Notes under the pieces: model-generated
Database searches by the model: none
Told to the model about the DNA's origin: nothing
The model's input: only the letters and a program-made list of their open reading frames with translations
Position numbers and translations under genes: made by a program
Origin: Microcebus murinus
Taxonomy: Eukaryota; Chordata; Mammalia; Primates; Cheirogaleidae
Reading direction: 5' to 3'
NCBI RefSeq assembly: GCF_040939455.1
Contig: NC_134117.1
Coordinates: 59,046,501-59,110,500 of the forward strand
Length of the DNA stretch: 64,000 bases
Part shown: piece after piece, positions 47,373-58,470 of the stretch
How the letters are laid out: each line of letters starts with the position of its first letter
How positions within the stretch are numbered: the first letter of the stretch is position 1

Positions 47373-47600
47373 CTGAGCAGCACCTAAGTGGACACATAGG
47401 TACTACAGTAACAGGGTATTGGGCAGGTGGGAGGGGGGAGGGGGGCGGGTATATACATACGTAATGAGTGAGATGTGCACCATCTGGGGGATGGTCATGC
47501 TGGAGACTCAGACTTGTGGGGGGAGGGGGGAAGTGGGCATTTATTGAAACCTTAAAATCTGTACCCCCATAATATGCCGAAATAAAAAAAAAATAAAACA
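47373..47600 (+). other. L1 3' UTR, G-rich tracts and poly(A) signal
   Basis: Two guanine-rich purine tracts (47,421-47,450 and 47,517-47,538) with at least four runs of three or more G each are candidate G-quadruplex sites, a feature also reported for other mammalian L1 3' UTRs. AATAAA at 47,581-47,586 directly enters the A-rich tail. The UTR is short compared with the human L1. Confidence 0.85.
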
Positions 47601-47614
47601 AAAAGTTCTGGTCA
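47601..47614. repeat. Right target-site duplication of the L1
   Basis: aaaagttctggtca, identical to 41,767-41,780. It separates the A-rich tail from host sequence starting gtcacgtggc. Confidence 0.95.
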
Positions 47615-48165
47615 GTCACGTGGCGGGTAGAACAGGCAGAACTCAAGCTGGGCCAGGGTAGCTGAGGGCGCTCCATGAAGAGCTAGAATTCCAGCTGGAT
47701 GGTGAAGACGGAGTCACACTCAGAAAGATATAAAGCAGGTCAGAGGGTACTGACAATAGGGGAGGCAACTTCAACAATGGCCTCAAGGCGGAAACAAATG
47801 GAACTGGTTGGGGGAAGGGTGGGCCGAAATGAGTGGCCCAGCCAAAGGCCTAGACCTCAGGTTACCCACAACTCAAGGACTTGTAAAACATCTATCTGTC
47901 ATCTTCCCACCAATTGTGTCTCATGGCCAGCTTCACTGGGGCCCACTGGGCTGCGAGTTCTGAGGCTCACCAAGCTTGCTCCACTGAACCCACACGGGAC
48001 CCCATTAGGTTCGCTACCATCGGCCACACTTCCTTCCCCCAGCTCCAAGGGCTGTGCTCATTTTAAGAGCCCATCAAATGGGTGGGAACCAGAAGCGGTC
48101 ACTCCCTTCCCCTATTTGACATATTATAACCTTCCTACTGCAGCCTCTCTGCACTAACCCGAGAT
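47615..48165. other. Unique non-coding stretch
   Basis: Host sequence interrupted by the L1. The first 150 bases could continue the minus-strand L2 seen left of the insertion, but similarity is weak. No exon is recognised. Confidence 0.35.
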
Positions 48166-48385
48166 CAGTGATTCTCAACCAGGGGTCACTCTGACCCCCA
48201 GCAGACATTTGGCAATGCCTGTGAGCATTTTGGTTTGTCACAAAGAAGCCGTTACTGGTACTTAGGAGGCAGAAGCCAGGGATGCTGCTCCACATCCTGC
48301 AGTGTATGGGACGCCCCGTCCCCTACCCCACCACCAAAGAATCTTCTGGCCCAAAATGTCAACAGTGGCAAGGTTGAGATGGAAT
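48166..48385 (+). mobile_element. MER20-like hAT DNA transposon, near complete
   Basis: 'cagtgattctcaaccagggg' at the start, 'cagacatttggcaatgcctg', 'ccagggatgctgctccacat' and 'tggcccaaaatgtcaacagt', ending 'caaggttgagatgg'. Length of about 219 bp fits MER20. MER20 copies have been reported to act as regulatory elements in endometrial cells of placental mammals; nothing here shows that this copy does. Confidence 0.85.
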
Positions 48386-49418
48386 GATTATTAGCATTCA
48401 TGATATTTTTCTGAATGAATTTATTTTAACAAGATGGAGTATTCTCCTTTTTCTCTTTTTCTTAAACTTGATGCAGACCCATCCATTTCCAGAAATCTTA
48501 CCACAAATTCCAAGACACTGCCCAGGGCAAAATTGCCTGATCCAATGCAACCCTGATAAATTTGTCCCCCCCCCCCCCCCCCGTCCTGCCCCAAACACGC
48601 ATACATACACACACAAAATAAAAACACATAAAAGGAGTGCACTAAGGGGAGGGTCACTCTGGCTATGAAATATGCCCTCCATTCCTGCAAATGATAGACT
48701 TATACCTAAACCCAACTAGAAATGAGAGGATATTGAAAGCCAGTGCACTTCGTACCTTCTGTGCCCTTCCAAAGCTAGTCACACTTTAGGTACTTACATT
48801 TTAATAGGAAGGAACCTCATTATTCAAATATTTGCTATTTGAGTACTTTCAGTTTTCAGTTTCTATAGGAAAACAAAAGTCATGGCCTGAAAATATTCAC
48901 TAGTGAATCAGCAACTTATGAAAGTTCCCACTGAAACATCCTTTGTAAGTAGCATCCATCCTGATGCTTGGATCAACACTTTAGGCCTATCCAATGGTCA
49001 CGTGTTACATAAACCCCTGGTGCAGATCAACTGCAAAATGAAACTGAAACTTCTGCAAAAGCTGGGGGGTTTCATGAACTCAACCGAAGTGACGGAGAAA
49101 TGTTCAAATTGCACTCAAAACCATTGACCTTGCAGCCTTAGACCAATTGAAAAAGCAAAAGTCAAGAGGATAACAAAATTTTATGAAACTGATTCAAATA
49201 TTGAAGGACTGAGAAAGGCTCTTATAAAATTGACAAAGTCCTAATTTTGCAAAAATAAAAAACGTTTGTGATTGTACAATAAAAGCAAACATGATGTGAA
49301 AGATAGATGGTGCCAGCATGTAATTTTGTCAGAAAACTTATGGGGAAAAAATTAAATTAATAGTAGAACTTTCTTTTCTGATAATTAGACCACAGTTGCA
49401 ACTACAACTGAAAATGTT

Positions 49419-49420
<2 letters not shown>
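48386..49420. other. Unique non-coding stretch with a C17 run
   Basis: A homopolymer of 17 C lies at 48,566-48,582, followed by CA-rich sequence (48,596-48,616). A 74-codon plus frame (48,903-49,127) has no recognisable domain. Nothing else is recognised. Confidence 0.4.

Positions 49421-49508
<88 letters not shown>
49421..49508. repeat. Compound microsatellite (TGTC)7(TATC)7(TGTC)8
   Basis: Counted directly: seven TGTC units (49,421-49,448), seven TATC units (49,449-49,476), eight TGTC units (49,477-49,508). All are in the same phase without interruption. Confidence 0.97.
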
Positions 49509-49511
<3 letters not shown>

Positions 49512-49619
49512 ATAATTTGAGTTTCAGCTTTTAAGATTAAATTCCAAACTTTCCCTCATATTTACTACTGCATGCTGTTTTCCTTTTAAGTTGACTCACC
49601 TTAGGTGGTACTTTCCCGG

Positions 49620-50200
49620 CGCTACCTACCTTCACACCACCAGCTGGCCCCTGAACATTCTGACTACCTGATGCAAAAGCAGAACCATAAGACAGGCAGA
49701 ATCCCTTTCCTCGTTAACCTCATTGCCTGACCTCCTTTCCCTCACCCATCTTAATAAATGTCCCCCACCTTTGTCTGACAACCATACCTGACTATCAGAA
49801 AGTGGGGACTAGACCACATAAAGTCTGAAAGCAGAAGCAAAAGGCCCTCCAAAGCCCACACCCAAATCCCATTTCTCTTAGAACAAAATTCCAAGTCCTA
49901 ACCAGGGCCCGCCAGACCCTGACTGCTGTGATTCCTGCCACCCTTCTTTAACTGACTGGCCACACCAACCTCCTCTGGTCCTCAAACTTGCCAAGCTTTG
50001 CGCATGCAGCAGCCTTGGCACTGGTTGTCCCCTTTGTCTGGGATGTTCTTCCCAGGTCCTTCCAGCCCAGTTCACAAGTCTCAGTATAAATGTTCCCTCT
50101 TGAGATGACTTTTCTTACCAGCCTGTTCAAAGCACCCTTGATACTCTACCTGTACTCAGTAATGTTGGAAGAACTACTGGGTAAATGAATGAACAAATCA
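49620..50200 (+). repeat. L2 LINE 3' region
   Basis: 'gccagaccctgactgctgtg', 'aacttgccaagctttgcgca', 'tgtctgggatgttcttccca' and 'cagttcacaagtctcagtat' are in L2 consensus order, with the clearest part from about 49,860 to 50,190. Confidence 0.75.
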
Positions 50201-51029
50201 AAGAATATACGGACGGAGGGAAGGAAGGAGGTAACCGGTATAAGGGAGTCAGCCAATATCTGCTGTCAATAGCCATTATCCCCTACGGCCATTTTCCAAG
50301 CAATTGTTTCTCTCCCTTGGATCATTTGAGACTGAATCAGTGAATCCAAAGCCAGGCAGGGAAGAGCCTGATTAAGGTCACCGCACCACCCCCCCGGGGA
50401 CAGTTCCCTATCATCCATTTTCCCATGCTTTGTGTCAAGTCCTATTTCCAGCCCCTCCAGTGGCGAGGCGTCTATTACCTCCCCACGGACGTGTCCACAC
50501 ACTCTCCCCATTGTGAAATTTGTCCTGATTTTCCCAGCCTAAATTCCTCTCTGCTTAACTTCACCCCATTACTCACAGCTATCTCCCTCCGGACTCCAGC
50601 AAACGACAACTCTGTGGAACTCACTTTCTTCCTCCTGGCCTCCCACAAGTTTGCAATTCAGCTCCCTCTTCCTTAATGAGACACCGCGGCATGAGACCCA
50701 AGCAGGAAGAGTTTACACAAATGTTACACGAATGAATCAGAACTCGGTCACCACCAGCCTTGCCTCGCCCACCATCTCCCGCTCCCATCCATCATGCCCT
50801 CCCTCCCCACCTCCACCCCTGCCCCCACAGGGCCAATCTGGTTTTATTTTCCCATTACACAATTCTTTCCAAATACAGTCCTATTCTTGAATATACACAG
50901 AAAGTTTCTGGAAGACTACACAAGAATGCGTTAGTGACGGTGGCCTCTGGGAAAGGAAGAGCTATGGGGAAGAAGACGTTATGCTGATATCTTTTTGTGC
51001 AATTTGCATTTTTAAACTGTGTGCATATA
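50201..51029. other. Unique non-coding stretch
   Basis: C/T-rich around 50,400-50,830, no exon recognised. Open frames here lack domains. Confidence 0.35.
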
Positions 51030-51160
51030 TAACTTGTTTTTAAAATGTGGTAAAATACATATAAACATAGACTTTATCATTGTAACCACTTTTAGGTATA
51101 TAGTTCCGTGGTATGAAGTACATTCACATTGTTGTCCAACCATCAAGACCACATATAAAA
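51030..51160 (-). mobile_element. Old L1 (L1M-class) fragment, reverse orientation
   Basis: 'aaaatgtggtaaaatacata', 'atcattgtaaccacttttag' and 'agtacattcacattgttgtc' match the antisense 3' region of old L1s. The same region is seen at greater length at 57,868-58,470. Confidence 0.8.
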
Positions 51161-52509
51161 TTTTTTCAACTGAAAGTTCTTAAATTTTTAAAAGCACAAT
51201 TCTTAATCAAGTGGCTACAAAAACCCAACAAGAACAGGAATGAGGATACTAGGTCTGGCTGAGCAATCAAAAAAAAAATAAATAAATTCAATGTTCCTTA
51301 CCCATTATTGATACATTAAAAACTTTAGAACACAGGGTGACAGATACTTGATTAAAAATTGTCTTAAAAGAGAGAAATGAAATATAAAAATAAAAAATAA
51401 AGAGAGCTTTACCACCAGTGCCCTCCCCCAGCTCATAATAATGATGGACCAAAACAAGGGTGTACATTTGCACTCAGGTACAGAGAATAAGATGTCTTAA
51501 CAAAACAGAAGTGGCTATCGCAGCAGTTTGTGAAAAAAAAAATACTAGCTTTATTAATATAAAAGCAGTTTGAATAGGAGTCTTCCAGCTATTAAATGTG
51601 ATCATCAGAACACCATCAATTTTGCCGGCCACACAGTGTTTTTGTGCAGTCTGGAACATGGTACAATTAAGGGATTTTCTTACTTCTTAATAATTCTCAG
51701 ATTTGGAAGGTTTTTCTTGTAAGTAACAACCCAAGTGATGGTATCATACTCGGCTCCTTTTATATAATTTTATACCTTGCTGGAAGTAGCAAAGACTGCC
51801 ACCTATGAGGATGGTGATTTTGTGCGTGTCTGGAAGCTGTACTCAAAGTTAAACTTCCCCAATCTGACAGCACGAACTTGCTGAAGCAAACCTCTGACTG
51901 CAATTTCTGAAATGGAAACACTCCCTCGAATCCCACACGTTTCATAGGACATGTACACTTTGCCCATCCCTGATGGGTTCCAGCTTCCATTATGTCTGAC
52001 TTCTCCTTGGAGTAAGTGTTCTTTCAACACTGATATCTCAGTTGTGAACTGCAGGCACTGGCCAATTTAAGAAAGGTTAGATTCCTCGAACTGGAGATGT
52101 CTAGAAGACCAGTTATGTTCAGGTATTCCAAAAAAAAACCCTAAAGCATTTTTAGTTTGCAACTTGATTATATTTGTTTTTACATATTTGTTTCAATTCT
52201 TTCTCACATGCTGACTCACACACACAATCACAGAGTACTATAATAATTGCTTTTTACATTAAAAAAAAAAAAAAAAACAGCAGGGAGCTACCTGGCTATC
52301 AGAGTCAAGTACTCTGCCACGACACAACAGCAGTCTTTTCTGGGTTGAGTGAGATTGATTTAATAAAATAGAAGCTGGGACAAAACTGGGACTACATTCG
52401 GAAAAAAGGAACAAAACTTGCAGCAATACCTATGCCTCTGACACTACCTGCAGACTCTGAAAATGGTACGTGGACTGAAATGAAAAATAATAGCATAATG
52501 TAAAGAATA
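51161..52509. other. Unique non-coding stretch with an A18 tract
   Basis: An A tract at about 52,260-52,277 could mark an old retrocopy tail, but nothing upstream is recognised. No exon is supported. Confidence 0.35.
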
Positions 52510-52690
52510 AAATAATGGACTAGAATCTGAGATATTTACATTCAAATCCTAACTTCGGCATTTACCAACTACCTGTCTTTCCTTAAGTAAAATACAACCT
52601 GATGGTTCATAAAACTGGGGTGATTATTATCCCTCTGATGTACAAGGTTCTTCAGGGAATAAAATGGATAATGCACAGTGGAAAACTTGC
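52510..52690 (+). repeat. MIR SINE, diverged
   Basis: 'tggactagaatctgagatat', 'attcaaatcctaacttcggc' and 'ataaaactggggtgattatt' follow plus-strand MIR order. Confidence 0.7.
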
Positions 52691-52838
52691 TAAGGATATT
52701 TGTACAGTAATTTGCTCCTTTTCTGTCCTACAGAAGTCCCTTCCTACAGAGTACCTCAGTGAGGGAAAATGGGCTGCCCAATGCTAACGCTGATCCAACT
52801 TCTGGGGGTGCAGAGATGCCAACGCCAAAGCAATTAGG

Positions 52839-53318
52839 TGCTATATTAGATTCCCATTACTTCAGTAACAAATTACTACAAAACCAGTAGCTTAAAACAA
52901 CAGCAGTTTATTCTCCCAAAGTTCTGGAGGCCAGAAGTCTGAAATCAGGGCCTCTCGGATGTGTTCTCTCCAGAGGTTCCAGGGGAGAGTATGTTCCTTG
53001 CCTCTTCCGATTCCTGATGTCTGCCAGCATTTCTTGGCTTGTGGCCGCATCACACCGATCTCCAAGGCCAGCACCTTCCCATCTGCTCCATCCTCGTATC
53101 ACTTTCTCCTCTGCGTGTGGTTCAATCTTTCTCTGCTTCCCTTGTAAGAATATGCATGTGATCACATTTAGCTCCTATCCAGATAACCCAGGAGAACCTC
53201 TCCAGCTCTAGATCCTTAGTTCTCTCACCTCTGCAAAGACATTTCCATATCAGGTAACACAGGCTCCAGGGGTTAGGACCTGACATCTTTCAGGAGGCCA
53301 TCTGTTAGCCTACCATCA
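52839..53318 (-). mobile_element. MLT1-type LTR (ERVL-MaLR), reverse orientation, near full length
   Basis: From 'ttacttcagtaacaaattac' and 'cagtagcttaaaacaacagc' through 'aaagttctggaggccagaag', 'ttccaggggagagtatgttc' and 'cttggcttgtggccgcatca' to 'ggccatctgttagcctacca'. The order and ends match MLT1 read backwards. It is a solo LTR. The plus-strand frames across it are artefacts. Confidence 0.88.
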
Positions 53319-53734
53319 GTACCAAAGACACAAAGTGCAAATATACCAGGAGAAGAACCTCATCAAATAACTCTTAAAAAATTCAAATTACCCCTCGAAG
53401 TAGAAATTGTAGTAAGCTTTTGGCCTAATGTACATTGGTAGATGAATGAATGATATCAGTCTTCCTGACAGCACTGAGTCATTAAATGGACATGAATTTT
53501 ATTTAAGAAGGAAAAAAAACCAGCAAGGTGAGCCCAGCAGGATGCATTAGCAGGTAGGTAGGAGCCACAGTGTAAAAACAAGGCAATAGGAAAATGCACA
53601 AATCGCAGCGAGGGCTCAGAGGAAGCAGCACAAAAATGCCCCTTTTATCACCCACCTTAGCCAAGAGCCATCCCTATGCACGGGCCACAAGGGAAGTGAC
53701 AAGCTATGTCTACCCAATGTCATTCCACAAGTTC

Positions 53735-54000
53735 ATTCTCTCACTGCTTCACCAAATGCTTTCCGAGCACGTACTATATGCTGAGCGCCGCCCACCACAC
53801 CAGGGAAAGGGCAGCAAACAGATCAGATAAAAATGCTTCCCCTCTTAAGGCCCACATCCTAGTGAGCATCAAGTCAGTTCAGTTCAGCAACTGTTCAGGG
53901 AAGACCTACTGTGCGCCAGACATTTTTGTGAACAAGACAAAATCAGTTCCTGCACCAAACTCACTCGGTAAAGGTAAGTTGGTGATATTTCCAAGAAAGA
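53735..54000 (-). repeat. L2 LINE 3' region, reverse orientation, duplicated-looking
   Basis: 'ccgagcacgtactatatgct' through 'cacatcctagtgagcatcaa' (53,760-53,872) resembles a minus-strand L2 3' end. A second similar phrase, 'gacctactgtgcgccagaca' with 'gttcctgcaccaaactcact', follows at 53,901-53,965, suggesting two L2 pieces in tandem. Confidence 0.6.
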
Positions 54001-57000
54001 GGCCTTTATTTACTAAGGTGAACACCCAACCTTCCAAATAATCTATCCTGTCAAAGGTCAGTACAGAAGCCTGAAGCACTTAGAAAAGTCACCCTTTGAG
54101 GGGACACTTTTTTGAGATATGGTGTAGTGCCAAGAGCCCCCATTCTCCACTCCTTCCTCACCATCTCAACCTCACATGACAGACTCTGAAGGCTCCTCCC
54201 GTCTGTCTGATTGCATGCTCCACGCTTCCTGCAGGAGGGTTGCATGATTAAGTGGCATTCAGTCTTCTCTGCTGGATGATGTCGGGCTCAGCAGTATCAC
54301 GACACAGAGTGGGCACCCCGGTGGCTGGAAGGGGAGCGATTCTGAGCCAGTGAAGAATAGGGACAGAGGGGTGGAAGGAAAGAGGGGAAGGTGGCTCCTT
54401 TTCATTCTGCACATGAGCTTCTCTGGGTCCCATAAATTCCTCTACCCTGTATATTTCACTCAGCTGTCTAAATGAGGTTTGCTCATATAGCCACCACTGT
54501 GCAGAATCAATCATGCCCTTCTGCACAGAATGTTAATTGCATGCCTCTCAAAAAGAAAAAAAAGAAAAAAAATGGAGCACACCGCGGAGGCCTCAGAAAA
54601 AATTCCAAACCAATTTTTGGAATTTACAATACTTTTTTAAATTGCCATGTGAAGTAAACAGTCACAAACACAGGCGTGATCCAGCTGCAATCCAGGTGCC
54701 TTTTTCAAGGCTGGGGAGAGAAATATGAAGAAATCTCTTCACACTTCCATCAATTGTTCCGCACAACATTTCCAGCGCCAGCTGCCGAGCTGCCTGAATA
54801 AAGGAGCCCCACACGCTCCCAATAGCCAGCGGCCTCAGTTAACTCACACAAAACAACCCATTCAGATCAACCTGGGCTGCAAAGCCTTGCTGGTATCTGG
54901 CAAGGGTTGGCTCATCTCGGAGGTAGGAAAAGAAAAGAAAAATAACAAAGAGTCTCCCCCTCCTCCCCTTCCTTACACACAAAAGCAGGAAATACATGAG
55001 GTGCCTATTACAAAAGTAAAATTAAGTAGGTGAGTGACAACTGAAAAAGTCTTCATCAAGTCACCATCTAGGTACCTGGGGCCCAAGAGTCATGTCTGTT
55101 TCATCTTATTTTTTGTATTCTTCAGAAGTCATGTTATTAAACTACAGAGCATGTGCTTACAGAGGGCAGAGATGCTTTGAACGCACACATGCACACACAT
55201 GCACACACACGCACAAATCTCTCTGAGGGAGGGCAAAGAGCTGACTCCACAGCCAGAGCCTTCAAGGAGCCCATTGTTTCCTAAAGGACTGGACGGACAC
55301 AGTGACAACCAGATTGCTTTCCACCACCAATTTTGGGAACATGTGAAAAATACGGTTTGCTGCTTGCTGGTATGTGGTCCGAGATGACTCATAAATCTTC
55401 CTTTATCTCCTTCGTGGTGTTAGCAGAAAAGGATGAGTTGCTTTTTTCCATCTCATTCTCCCGTCTATCTGTCTGTTAGCCGTGCCCTTGAGCAAAGATT
55501 ACTGATGCCCTGCCTTTGATATATGACACATCACCCACAGCAGCTTTTCATCAAGTGAATTAACCTGGAAAAATGCAAACCCACCTGCCAGTTGCTTCCA
55601 AACTTTGCACAATTCCTTTGTGTACTTCCTCTCTACCATGCACCAGGCAGGAGGGCAGCAAGGGCAAGCTACAGAAATATGGGGAATTAAGAGAATCTAA
55701 ACTGGGGGCACTGTGAACGCACTCATTTGCTGGAAAGAGGCTGCTTTGGCATAAAGACTTCCAGAGGGGGAGTTCAGATGAAAAACCCCAGCTCAGCCAC
55801 AGTTTAGAATGCTTTGCACCTGAGCTGGAAAATGCCATTTTCCCCCAGCCATTTACTCTGTGTGGCTGGAATAATGACAAGAACCTTGGCAGCCGTTGAT
55901 GACATGGTTACAGAAACTATTTGGTGACTTCCAATCAATAATCTAGATGGGCTGGGGAGAAGCCTGGAGCAGGAAGGAGCAGGCAGGCAGGAGAAGGAGA
56001 GAGGGAGAAAGTGAGAGGCTGACACAGGGAGGAGGGAGAACTGGAGAAGGGAAGGGAAAGCGTGAAACAAAGCTAGACTCCTTGTCCAGGCCCTCTGCAG
56101 CCGGGGCTCTGTACAATCAGATTCCCTGACAAGCACTACCAGTCTCCTGATTGTCACGGCAGGGTAAACAAAGGCAGCATGCTTGATACCTTCTCAGTCT
56201 ATATGTTCAAACACAAGGCACTCTGGAAGGCATCAGTGTGCACCCCTGTGTCATTCAGCTAAAGAGATCTGAATTTCAGAGACGGCCCCTGACTCATCCA
56301 AGGTCAAACAGCCAAGCAAGGGGGAGACAGGTCAGAAACCAAGTTCCCCAAATCCAGACCTCTATCCAATACAACACACTACTTCCCAACCAGGCATGGG
56401 AATGCCTCCCTCTTCCTCCACTAAAAAAAAAAAAAAAAGTTTGCACTGACTTGAAATACATAGAACTCAGTGCCTGGCGGAAACAAGAAAGATTTCTAAG
56501 CTAGAACAAAGCTAGCCTGTACCTCCTGTTTACCTGAGTAGGAAACTGTTTTCCTATCATCCTTGATTCTGATAATAAAGCAGTTATTCTTTTCAAGGTG
56601 ACATGTCTACTGTGTGTGATTCCTTGAAGGCTTGTGATGAGAGAGATCTCCCTATAATTTATTCTTTAAAAAATGAAAATCCAAAAAATCCAAACCATCG
56701 ATCATCATTTCATGCCCATACTCTAATTTTAAGGGAAAGTTGCAAAGACCAGGGGTTTTTTTTTAAGGGTATTATTAAAAATCTTTCTTAGGCTAGTCCT
56801 GGGCTTAGCATCCATGGAGTTCTATCCTCTACCCTACATCTACATTTCTGGCCAACAGGAACAGATTTTCTGAAATGACTCTGAAATCTTTCATTGTCAA
56901 GGAAAGATTAAATTTCATTATTCACGAAACTTCCTAAAGAAACAAAGGACATCACTGGATTTTAGAAAAACTTTTTACAAATAGAATTTGGAAAACGGTG

Positions 57001-57329
57001 TCTGGTAGGCATCAGTTAGTCAGAAAACTAAATTATCTAAGACACCCTGTTCCCTGAGCATTCTGGCTACATTTGAAAATAGAAATGAGAAAAGGATAAT
57101 GTATTCAGACCCACTGACTAAAACAAAATAGGTCTCAATTCCCCCAGGGAGTCAGTTTCTTTCTTGGTTGGAAGGAATGAAGTTTCTCCTCCTTCTAGTC
57201 AAACTAACAGTTGTTCATAAAATGGTGCCCCACTGGTGAAGAGAGTGCTAGAAAGTGGATGAACAGATTACACTGGAGTTTCTGACAAACCTGATTATGG
57301 TCAAGACCACATATACTTATCAATAAAAT
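54001..57329. other. Unique stretch, with a possible constrained block and a purine-rich tract
   Basis: 54,590-54,910 is repeat-free with mixed composition (for example 'gtgatccagctgcaatccag') and could be a conserved non-coding element. 55,960-56,062 is strongly purine-rich on the plus strand. Near 55,186-55,214 there is an ACACATGC-type simple run. A short A16 tract lies at 56,423-56,438. No exon is recognised. Confidence 0.4.
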
Positions 57330-57600
57330 AACAATAAATGGTATCTATTGCGGGATTACTATGAGGCCAGGGATTCTAAAAACTTTACCTGTATCATATC
57401 ATTTAATCTCCCCAGCAATCCTATAAAGTAACTACTCTTATTAACCCCATTTAACAGAGAAGGAAACCAGAAAACTATGGCTCAGAGAGGTTGATTACCT
57501 TGTTCAAAGATTTGCAGCTGGTAAATTGTGGCGCCAAGATTTAAACCCAGGTGATCTGTCCAAAGCCCATGGCGGTTTACAAGGTGAATGTGACCCTGGC
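57330..57600 (-). repeat. MIR SINE, reverse orientation
   Basis: 'atcatttaatctccccagca', 'taaccccatttaacagagaa', 'actatggctcagagaggttg' and 'agatttaaacccaggtgatc' are minus-strand MIR words. Confidence 0.9.
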
Positions 57601-57867
57601 TTCTTGTGTCAACACCCTGCTCCAGTACCTGAGCCCTGCACATCTTCATGTATAGGAAAAGAAAAACATGATTCTCATACCCAGCCCAGTATCAAAAATA
57701 ACATTGCCTAAGGCCCCTTAGCACCGTGTCCTGCACACCTGCCTCTCTTTGTTTAGGAGATCAAAACTTGAGATCCTTTAAAAAGGTATGCCAAAACCTC
57801 AGGGAATTAATATGTATTTTTTCTTAGGCTACAGTCTCCTAATACATCTTCTTCTCGGATATCCCTC

Positions 57868-58470
57868 CATTTTTTTTTATTGTGGTAAGACGTACATACC
57901 ATAAAATTTATCACTGCAACCATTTTCAAGCGTATGATTCAGTGGTATTAAGTACGTTCACAATATCGTACAACCATCACCCCTATCCATTTCCAGAACT
58001 TCTTCATCACCCCAAACAGAAATTCTGCACCCATTAAACAACATCCTCCCACTCACCCGGCCTCCGCCATTGGTGACCTCTGTTCTTCTGTTTCTATGAA
58101 TTTGCCTCATCTAGATACCTCACGTAAGTGGAATCATACAGTATTTGTCTTTTTGTGACTAGTTTATTTCACTTAGTATAATGTCCTCAAGGTTCATCCA
58201 CAGTGTGACACGTGTCAGAATTTCCTTCCTTGTTAAGTCTGGAGGACATTATGCCGTAGGTGTATACCATAGTTTGTTTGACCATTCATTTGTTGGTGGA
58301 CATGGGTTGCTTTTACTTTTTGGCTAATGTGAATAGTGCCGCTAGGAACTTGGGTATACAAGTATTTGTTCAAGACCTGCTTCCAATTCCTTTGGGTACA
58401 TACCTGGAAGCGGGATTGCTGGACCACACAGTAATATGCGGAACCCTCCTTCAACTTTTAAAAACTGAAC
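57868..58470 (-). mobile_element. Old L1 (L1M-class) 3' region, reverse orientation
   Basis: About 600 bases in consensus order: 'tattgtggtaagacgtacat', 'gtattaagtacgttcacaat', 'taagtggaatcatacagtat', 'aatgtcctcaaggttcatcc', 'gacatgggttgcttttactt', 'gaagcgggattgctggacca'. This is the complement of an L1 ORF2 C-terminal and 3' region. No frame survives. Confidence 0.92.

Larger units (their letters stand above)
41781..47600 (+). mobile_element. Near full-length young strepsirrhine L1 retrotransposon
   Basis: A 5.8-kb element bounded by an exact 14-bp target-site duplication. In order: a GC-rich 5' UTR (about 675 bp), ORF1 (intact), ORF2 (one frameshift, one stop), a 3' UTR of about 210 bp with two G-rich tracts, AATAAA at 47,581-47,586 and an A-rich tail. 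Overall organisation is as in other mammalian L1s. The 3' end words (for example 'gtacccccataatatgccg') match what I know from lemur L1s. An exact duplication and an intact ORF1 point to a recent insertion. The two ORF2 lesions mean this copy should not mobilise itself. Confidence 0.96.

Noticed and set aside
49421..49508. Regular repeat array considered as CRISPR-like
   Set aside because: Pure tetranucleotide microsatellite without spacers; the genome is mammalian.
52892..53211. Overlapping frames on both strands
   Set aside because: They fall in a reversed MLT1-type solo LTR with no coding capacity.
55804..56157. A 117-codon minus-strand frame
   Set aside because: Driven by the purine-rich tract (Ser/Leu/Pro-rich when read in reverse) and without any domain.
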